DNA of 6,039 bases from contig JAEOTG010000193.1 in the NCBI GenBank assembly GCA_016839985.1, forward strand, positions 1-6,039. The letters are read 5' to 3'. A program made the position numbers and the translations under genes. Numbering within the stretch: the stretch's first letter is position 1; each line of letters starts with the position of its first letter. The notes below the pieces were generated by a model. The model did no database searches and was not told the origin of the DNA. It saw only the letters and a program-made list of their open reading frames with translations. Origin of the DNA: Candidatus Heimdallarchaeota archaeon (GTDB lineage Archaea; Asgardarchaeota; Heimdallarchaeia; Heimdallarchaeales; Heimdallarchaeaceae). This document shows, piece by piece, positions 1 to 3,475 of this stretch.

Positions 1-41
1 AGTATCCGCAGACCCGGGTTCGAATCCCGGTCGAGGCACCA
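1..41 (+). tRNA. 3' part of a class I tRNA, isotype not determinable
   Basis: Only the 3' part of this tRNA is inside the window. The T arm is clear: stem CCGGG (14-18), loop TTCGAAT (19-25), stem CCCGG (26-30). The 3' acceptor strand TCGAGGC (31-37), discriminator A38 and an encoded CCA (39-41) follow. TCCGC (5-9) fits the 3' side of an anticodon stem, which leaves the short variable loop AGAC and makes this a class I tRNA. The anticodon is outside the window or hidden by a possible intron. The AGAC-CCGGG arm and discriminator A resemble many tRNA-Glu and tRNA-Gly genes, but that is only a guess. The missing 5' acceptor strand should read GCCTCGA. Confidence 0.9.
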
Positions 42-105
42 TTTTCTTAGTTATACTGTATTATATTGAAATACTTGTACAATACCTTATTTGCACAAGA
101 CGGAT

Positions 106-117
106 AAATTTAAAAAA
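106..117 (+). promoter_or_regulatory. Candidate TATA box for tRNA-Leu
   Basis: The AT-only run AAATTTAAAAAA lies about 30 nt before the mature tRNA 5' end at 145. This is the expected place for an archaeal TATA box, with transcription starting a few bases upstream of the tRNA. The surroundings are AT-rich, so the exact box is uncertain. The tRNA may instead be co-transcribed with the tRNA at 1-41. Confidence 0.45.
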
Positions 118-144
118 ATCAAGTAATAGATTGTTACATCACTC

Positions 145-247
145 GCGGGGATTGCCGAGTGGTCAAAGGCGCTGGACTTAGGACTATTTAAAAGTAAGAA
201 ATCCAGTCCTTAGTGGTTCGGGAGTTCGAATCTCCCTCCCCGCACCA
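145..247 (+). tRNA. trnL: tRNA-Leu (anticodon UAG) with an intron and encoded CCA
   Basis: This is a class II tRNA that reads CUN leucine codons, at least CUA. The acceptor stem GCGGGGA (145-151) pairs perfectly with TCCCCGC (237-243), followed by discriminator A244 and an encoded CCA. The D stem is GCC/GGC (154-156 with 168-170). The anticodon stem is CTGGA (172-176) with TCCAG (202-206). The loop is C-T-TAG-G (177-182) plus A201 once the intron is removed, giving anticodon TAG at 179-181. A 13-nt variable arm (207-219) and T arm GGGAG/CTCCC (220-224 with 232-236) complete the cloverleaf. The long variable arm, the discriminator A and the TTGCCGAGTGGTCAAAGGC start are typical of tRNA-Leu. 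Confidence 0.95.
183..200 (+). other. 18-nt archaeal tRNA intron with bulge-helix-bulge site, position 37/38
   Basis: The intron was placed by folding the precursor. The outer helix is the anticodon stem (172-176 with 202-206). The central 4-bp helix is CTTA (177-180) with TAAG (195-198). The two 3-nt bulges are GGA (181-183) and AAA (199-201). A short inner helix C184-G194 and U185-A193 closes a 7-nt loop. Cutting after the second base of each bulge, as archaeal splicing endonuclease does, releases 183-200 and leaves a normal 7-nt anticodon loop. Position 37/38 is the canonical site. Most of the anticodon is held in the central helix before splicing. Confidence 0.92.
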
Positions 248-265
248 TTATAAATTCAGTTGCAA

Positions 266-271
266 TTTTTT
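266..271 (+). terminator. Candidate T-tract terminator after tRNA-Leu
   Basis: A run of six T residues begins 19 nt after the CCA end. Archaeal RNA polymerase commonly terminates at T-rich stretches without a hairpin. The run is short, so the call is tentative. Confidence 0.35.
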
Positions 272-342
272 GTCGCCACTAAAAAATCATTTCAGAACCT
301 CTTCCTATTTTGTTCACTTTCAACACGCTCTGTCTGTTTTTC

Positions 343-349
343 TTATAAA
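343..349 (+). promoter_or_regulatory. TATA box for the longin-like small gene
   Basis: TTATAAA is centred about 32 nt before the ATG at 378. With the usual archaeal spacing of about 26 nt, transcription would begin near 372, giving a leader of only a few bases. That supports 378 as the start codon and a short-leader or leaderless transcript. Confidence 0.5.
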
Positions 350-356
350 CCACCAA

Positions 357-373
357 ACCAATATTATATTGGT
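357..373. promoter_or_regulatory. 17-bp inverted repeat, possible operator
   Basis: ACCAATA (357-363) and TATTGGT (367-373) are perfect inverted arms around a 3-nt centre. The element lies between the TATA box and the start codon and covers the expected transcription start. A dimeric helix-turn-helix repressor bound here would block the start. The repeat is seen directly, but the operator role is inference and no regulator is identified. Confidence 0.4.
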
Positions 374-377
374 CAGA

Positions 378-839
378 ATGTCATCGTGCTCGCTCTTGCA
401 AGAGAGTCTTGTAAATTGTGGAGTTGTATTAGTTAAGTTTGATTATAAGCTTGGTCCTCTTATTTTGTCTAATGATTCAGAATTAGAAGAAGATTTACTA
501 ATGAATCTAGCAATAAAGGGAACCACTACTCTAATGAGTGGACTATCCTACAATATAAGTAATACCCGACGTTTTCGAGGATTATTTCAATTATCTGAGG
601 ATTATTTTGTTTATGGTTTTGATCTTGTTCTCATTGATGATCAAAGTGATAATGGGGCATTTCTTCCTGTTTTATTATTCTTAGTATTTCCTGCATCTTC
701 CGTTTCTATTGTAGGATCTAACATCCAATCAATAGAAAATACTCTTTATCAATCAACTGAATCATTCTTAACACTATCACAGATTCATCCTGAATTTAGT
801 TTTAATCTAGCTTCCTCAATAAAAGAAACAATATCATAG
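378..839 (+). CDS. Small protein of unknown function, possibly longin-like
   Basis: This encodes 153 residues. The open frame extends back to 213, but that part lies inside tRNA-Leu and the promoter. The ATG at 378, just after the TATA box and inverted repeat, is the sensible start. Nothing resembling a signal peptide is seen at the N-terminus. After about 12 residues comes a hydrophobic strand, then F-D-Y-K-L-G-P and a second strand, a helix-like segment rich in E and L, and later two strand-like segments (around YFVYGFDLVLID and FLPVLLFLVFP) before a C-terminal helix. A strand, FD-x-x-x-GP turn and strand opening is seen in longin-type domains such as those of Nprl2 and DENN proteins, which are common in Asgard archaea. 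That link rests on motif shape only. No catalytic motif is visible. A role in a small-GTPase or trafficking-like module would be speculation. Confidence 0.72.
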   Translation: MSSCSLLQESLVNCGVVLVKFDYKLGPLILSNDSELEEDLLMNLAIKGTTTLMSGLSYNISNTRRFRGLFQLSEDYFVYGFDLVLIDDQSDNGAFLPVLLFLVFPASSVSIVGSNIQSIENTLYQSTESFLTLSQIHPEFSFNLASSIKETIS

Positions 840-865
840 TTATCCTCTTCACTAATATTCAAGAG

Positions 866-879
866 TCTTTGCTTTTTTT
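866..879 (+). terminator. Candidate T-rich terminator
   Basis: GTCTTTGCTTTTTTT follows the stop codon at 839 by about 25 nt and ends in seven T residues. No strong hairpin is visible, which fits T-tract termination in archaea. Confidence 0.45.
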
Positions 880-933
880 CACCTTAAATTGCATTTGATA
901 TATGAACTAAATCGTTGCCTAAAGAGAATACCT

Positions 934-944
934 TTTTTAATAAA
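934..944 (+). promoter_or_regulatory. Candidate TATA box for the acidic repeat protein gene
   Basis: TTTTTAATAAA sits about 47 nt before the ATG at 986. Transcription would start near 965 and leave a leader of about 20 nt, enough to hold the ribosome binding site at 974-979. The box is flanked by inverted arms ATGAACT (902-908) and AGTTCAT (949-955). Confidence 0.4.
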
Positions 945-973
945 TTGCAGTTCATCTAATTAAAGTTACAACT

Positions 974-979
974 AGGGGT
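974..979 (+). promoter_or_regulatory. Shine-Dalgarno-like site AGGGGT
   Basis: AGGGGT lies 6 nt before the ATG at 986 and fixes that start. Part of it sits in the loop between GTTAC (965-969) and GTAAC (978-982), which could form a small hairpin. This leadered gene contrasts with the gene at 378, which seems to lack a leader. Confidence 0.5.
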
Positions 980-985
980 AACAAT

Positions 986-2323
986 ATGACTCCAGGAAAC
1001 ACTTTCTTAGGATATTATCATAACACAGGAGATTTTAAAGAGCTTAAAGAACAAACAAAATATCAACAATTAATGGATGGAGACTCCAAAGAAATAAGCA
1101 GTAAACTCGCAGGACTAGGATTAGATGGCTTGTTAATCTTTAACAGAGATAAACAAGAATGGCATTTAATATTCGGTAATCATCTGGGGCTTATTGCTCA
1201 AAGAACAGGTCGTAGAATAGCAGATACAATTAGTAGATCTGGATTTTTACTTGCTGAAGGAGAAAGAGTTGGTATTCAGTGTTTGCTAGAACAAATTACC
1301 GAAGATAATATTGGTGATTTGTATAAAACAGTTCAAGAGAAATATATTGAAACTGATTTGGGAGGATTTCAAGGTGATTCACGAGAACAATCATTTCCAA
1401 CAACTGTCCATGCTCGAGTAGAGAAAGGAGCTGAAATTCCTGTTCCAGAGGAAAAACCACAAGAAGTAACTGAAGAAAAACTTCTACCACCAAGAGAGTA
1501 TCCTCCACCAGGACCAATGCTTGAACCTACTCCAGAACCTACTATAGAGCCTGAACCTGAACCATTGGAACCTAGTACTCTTACTTTCAAACCTGAACCC
1601 ACACCTGTTTTTGAACCCGAGCCTGAACCCGAACCTGAGCCAGAACCTGAGCCAGAGCCAGAGCCTGAACCTGAACCCACACCTGTTTTTGAACCCACAC
1701 CTGTTTTTGAACCCGAACCTGAACCCATAACTAAACCTACTTTTGAAACAGTACCTCCCATCACTCCAGTAAGTGAGCCAGAACCTGCTGTTGAAGAAGT
1801 TATTGAGAAACAATATGATGAGGTTGTGGAAGAAGCAGTCGAAGATGCTGTTGAAGAGGTAATAGAGGAATTGGTTGAAGAAACAATAGAAGAAACTCTT
1901 GAAAAACCTGCTGAAGAGCTTGTTGAAGAAGTAGTTGAAAAAGTTGTTGAAGAGGTTGTTGAAAAGACAATTGAAGCTGCAGAAGATGTTGATGAAGAAG
2001 CTGTCAGAGAAAAAATTGATGACATAGTTGAAGACGTAACAGAGGAAGTTAAAGAAGAGATCACAGAAGAAATAGAGGAAGCTCTAGAAGAAGGTAGAAC
2101 GCTTGAAGAAGTTATTGAAGAAGTCGTAGAAGAAGCAGCAGAAGAAATTGTTGAAGAAGTTGCAGAAGAATTAAGTGAAATTGTTGCTGACATCTCTGAA
2201 GAGCAAATCGAAAAAATAGCAGAAGAAGTTGTTGAAGAAACAATGGATGAAATCAAAGAAGCTGTTGAAAAAGCAGTTGAAGAGGAAATTGCTCCAAAAG
2301 ATGAAAACACAACTCCTGAATAA
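986..2323 (+). CDS. Three-part protein: globular N-terminus, Pro-Glu linker, long acidic helix; function unknown
   Basis: This encodes 445 residues that I do not recognise as a named family. Residues 1 to about 145 look globular and of ordinary composition, with a strand-like stretch LDGLLIF at 46-52, an aromatic W-H-L-I-F pair of strands near 59-63, and a single Cys at 99. Residues about 150-268 are a Pro/Glu-rich linker, including an unbroken Pro-Glu alternation at 211-231 and three EPTPVF units. This resembles the stiff extended spacer of TonB, but there is no signal peptide or membrane segment, so it is probably cytoplasmic. Residues about 269-435 form a predicted, very acidic helix with few aromatic residues. 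It repeats in fours (hydrophobic-E-E-hydrophobic) and is interrupted near K307-P308 and G370-R371. The likely design is a globular head carried on a rigid spacer with a helical assembly or binding tail. Reading frame and start are well supported. A partner or scaffold role is inference. Confidence 0.88.
   Translation: MTPGNTFLGYYHNTGDFKELKEQTKYQQLMDGDSKEISSKLAGLGLDGLLIFNRDKQEWHLIFGNHLGLIAQRTGRRIADTISRSGFLLAEGERVGIQCLLEQITEDNIGDLYKTVQEKYIETDLGGFQGDSREQSFPTTVHARVEKGAEIPVPEEKPQEVTEEKLLPPREYPPPGPMLEPTPEPTIEPEPEPLEPSTLTFKPEPTPVFEPEPEPEPEPEPEPEPEPEPEPTPVFEPTPVFEPEPEPITKPTFETVPPITPVSEPEPAVEEVIEKQYDEVVEEAVEDAVEEVIEELVEETIEETLEKPAEELVEEVVEKVVEEVVEKTIEAAEDVDEEAVREKIDDIVEDVTEEVKEEITEEIEEALEEGRTLEEVIEEVVEEAAEEIVEEVAEELSEIVADISEEQIEKIAEEVVEETMDEIKEAVEKAVEEEIAPKDENTTPE
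1595..1714 (+). repeat. In-frame repeats encoding EPTPVF and Pro-Glu runs
   Basis: The 24-nt segment starting GAACCCACACCTG and ending TTTTTGAACCC occurs exactly at 1595-1618, 1673-1696 and 1691-1714. The last two overlap as an 18-nt tandem. Between the first and second copies lies a run of near-identical 6-nt units encoding Pro-Glu. Exact identity at the DNA level points to recent slippage or duplication, so the length of this stretch may vary between strains. Confidence 0.9.
1790..2290 (+). repeat. Degenerate 12-nt repeat encoding the acidic four-residue repeat
   Basis: The C-terminal coding part is built from diverged copies of a 12-base unit like GTTGAAGAAGTT, encoding tetrads such as VEEV, IEEL, VEET and IEET. 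Copies differ by synonymous and conservative changes, so this expansion is older than the EPTPVF copies upstream. Confidence 0.8.
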
Positions 2324-2342
2324 TTTTGTTTTTAATTTTATA

Positions 2343-2377
2343 GGGGATTATTCCCCGCTACATTTCTTTTTTGTTTC
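2343..2377 (+). terminator. Hairpin plus T-rich tract
   Basis: GGGGA (2343-2347) and TCCCC (2352-2356) can form a 5-bp stem with a 4-nt loop. A T-rich run (2363-2377, with six T in a row) follows after 6 nt. It lies 19 nt after the stop of the acidic repeat protein and should end that transcript, separating it from the next gene. Confidence 0.55.
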
Positions 2378-2387
2378 AAAACTCAAA

Positions 2388-2402
2388 TTTATTTAAAATA
2401 TA
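2388..2402 (+). promoter_or_regulatory. Candidate TATA region for the mobA-like gene
   Basis: TTTATTTAAAATATA lies about 50-60 nt before the ATG at 2449. A second box, ATTTAAAA (2423-2430), is about 22 nt before the ATG and would give a leaderless message. I cannot decide between them. The downstream gene probably has its own promoter, since a terminator-like hairpin separates it from the gene before. Confidence 0.4.
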
Positions 2403-2448
2403 ATTCTCTTGTACAAAAAATGATTTAAAACTTTATGATAGTTTTTTT

Positions 2449-3462
2449 ATGATGCAAAATAGTGTTTTGGCAATTCTAGCTGGAGGTTTTTCTAGAAGAT
2501 ACCAAGACAAAGAAGGTCAATTTATAGATAAAGCGCTTCTATCAGTTAATAATGTCCCCATCCTGCTGGATTTGATAAAGAGAGGATTTCAGTTCTATGA
2601 TGAGGTTTCTGTGTCAGTGAACTCACTGAAGAGGAAGAACAAATACACACTAATTCTTAAGTTAGAAGTAAATCAACCATCAAAAATAATTATTGATAAA
2701 GAAATGAAAATAAAGGGAGTTTTGAGAGGTATAATTTCAACGCTTAAGGAAAATCAAAATAAAAACATTCAATTCATATCTGTTGATCGCCCTTTTATTG
2801 ACCTTAATTTATTAAACAAAATAACAATTCAAGAAAAAGGAATTAGTCTTTTTCATTATAATAATGGATTATTAGAACCACTTTTAGCATTATATGGGAC
2901 TAAGTTTCATTTTCCACACGAAATAGAACAATTACCACTTTCAAGAGCAGATGTTCTAATAAGAATATGTCCTCAAATTCTATTATACAACATAGATAGT
3001 ATAATTGAAAGAAATCAATTGCCATCATACCTTTTTGCAAATATTAATGTTCAATCAGATTTATCAATTGAGAAACCTTCTTACGATTCTACTACAATAG
3101 ATCTGCTAAAACCAAGATTAATTAAAAGAAGAGATTTACCAAGAATAAGTCACAACTTGATTGAACAAAATTCTAAGGAGTTAGTTTATAAGCTTATGGA
3201 GAATGAGCATTATTATTTGGCATTTCTTATATCCATGTATTTAAAACAAATATCGAAGCTTAATTCAAGAGAGTTTCAAAGATTAGCATACAATGTTTTA
3301 GAAAATGAATACAGATATTGGTTAAATGAGAACATGAATTTTCTTGCTCTTCATGCATTACAAGACCAAATTAAGTTTTGTCCTAAAACATATGATCAAA
3401 AAAAAGTGAAAGAGATTTCTAAACTCAGGAAAAAAATGGGAATTATACCTCGAATTTTGTAA
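2449..3462 (+). CDS. mobA: MobA-like molybdopterin nucleotidyltransferase with C-terminal extension
   Basis: This encodes 337 residues. Residues 5-206 match the MobA fold, which transfers GMP from GTP to molybdopterin to make the guanine dinucleotide cofactor of enzymes such as formate dehydrogenase. Visible motifs are LAGGFSRR (10-17) and DKALL (27-31) of the nucleotide-binding loop; IKGVLRGI (88-95), matching the usual GPLAGI; SVDRPF (111-116) with the metal-binding Asp113; LEPLLALY (142-149); and FANINVQSDL (196-205), matching the usual NINTPEDL. The loop between R17 and D27 is longer than usual and lacks the common RxG glycine. Residues 207-337 add about 130 residues of unknown, probably helical character; ordinary MobA is about 200 residues. 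Start is ATG 2449 or the adjacent ATG 2452. It is soluble and cytoplasmic. It converges on the formate dehydrogenase gene, a likely user of its product. CTP- or other NTP-specific relatives cannot be excluded. Confidence 0.85.
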   Translation: MMQNSVLAILAGGFSRRYQDKEGQFIDKALLSVNNVPILLDLIKRGFQFYDEVSVSVNSLKRKNKYTLILKLEVNQPSKIIIDKEMKIKGVLRGIISTLKENQNKNIQFISVDRPFIDLNLLNKITIQEKGISLFHYNNGLLEPLLALYGTKFHFPHEIEQLPLSRADVLIRICPQILLYNIDSIIERNQLPSYLFANINVQSDLSIEKPSYDSTTIDLLKPRLIKRRDLPRISHNLIEQNSKELVYKLMENEHYYLAFLISMYLKQISKLNSREFQRLAYNVLENEYRYWLNENMNFLALHALQDQIKFCPKTYDQKKVKEISKLRKKMGIIPRIL

Positions 3463-3475
3463 ATTTTCAAGGATG

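Noticed and set aside
74..82. TTGTACAA palindrome near the tRNA and again at 2409-2416, possible shared operator
   Set aside because: A third copy occurs within fdhA coding sequence (5503-5510), and an 8-bp palindrome in AT-rich DNA is weak evidence.
213..377. N-terminal extension of the small protein gene back to 213
   Set aside because: It would begin inside tRNA-Leu and run through the TATA box and palindrome. The ATG at 378 has better promoter spacing, and the extra residues look like translated non-coding DNA.
1296..1517. Short minus-strand open frame of 73 codons
   Set aside because: It lies wholly inside the well-supported plus-strand gene, has a biased Leu/Val composition, and no start context.
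1516..1740. Possible CRISPR-like or minisatellite array
   Set aside because: Repeats are in frame with no unique spacers of constant length. They are simply the Pro-Glu linker coding sequence.
1484..1813. Minus-strand open frame rich in Phe, Arg and Gly
   Set aside because: Another shadow of the Pro-Glu repeat, with no promoter or family signal.
1369..2310. Long minus-strand open frame of 313 codons, Ser/Thr/Gly-rich
   Set aside because: It is the mirror image of the Glu/Val/Pro repeat codons on the plus strand (GAA reads as TTC or TCT in other frames). Its sequence is pure low complexity, and it has no start context.
986..2323. TonB-like energy-transducing protein, suggested by the Pro-Glu spacer
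   Set aside because: There is no N-terminal membrane anchor and no TonB C-terminal domain, and the host looks archaeal. Only the spacer composition is shared.
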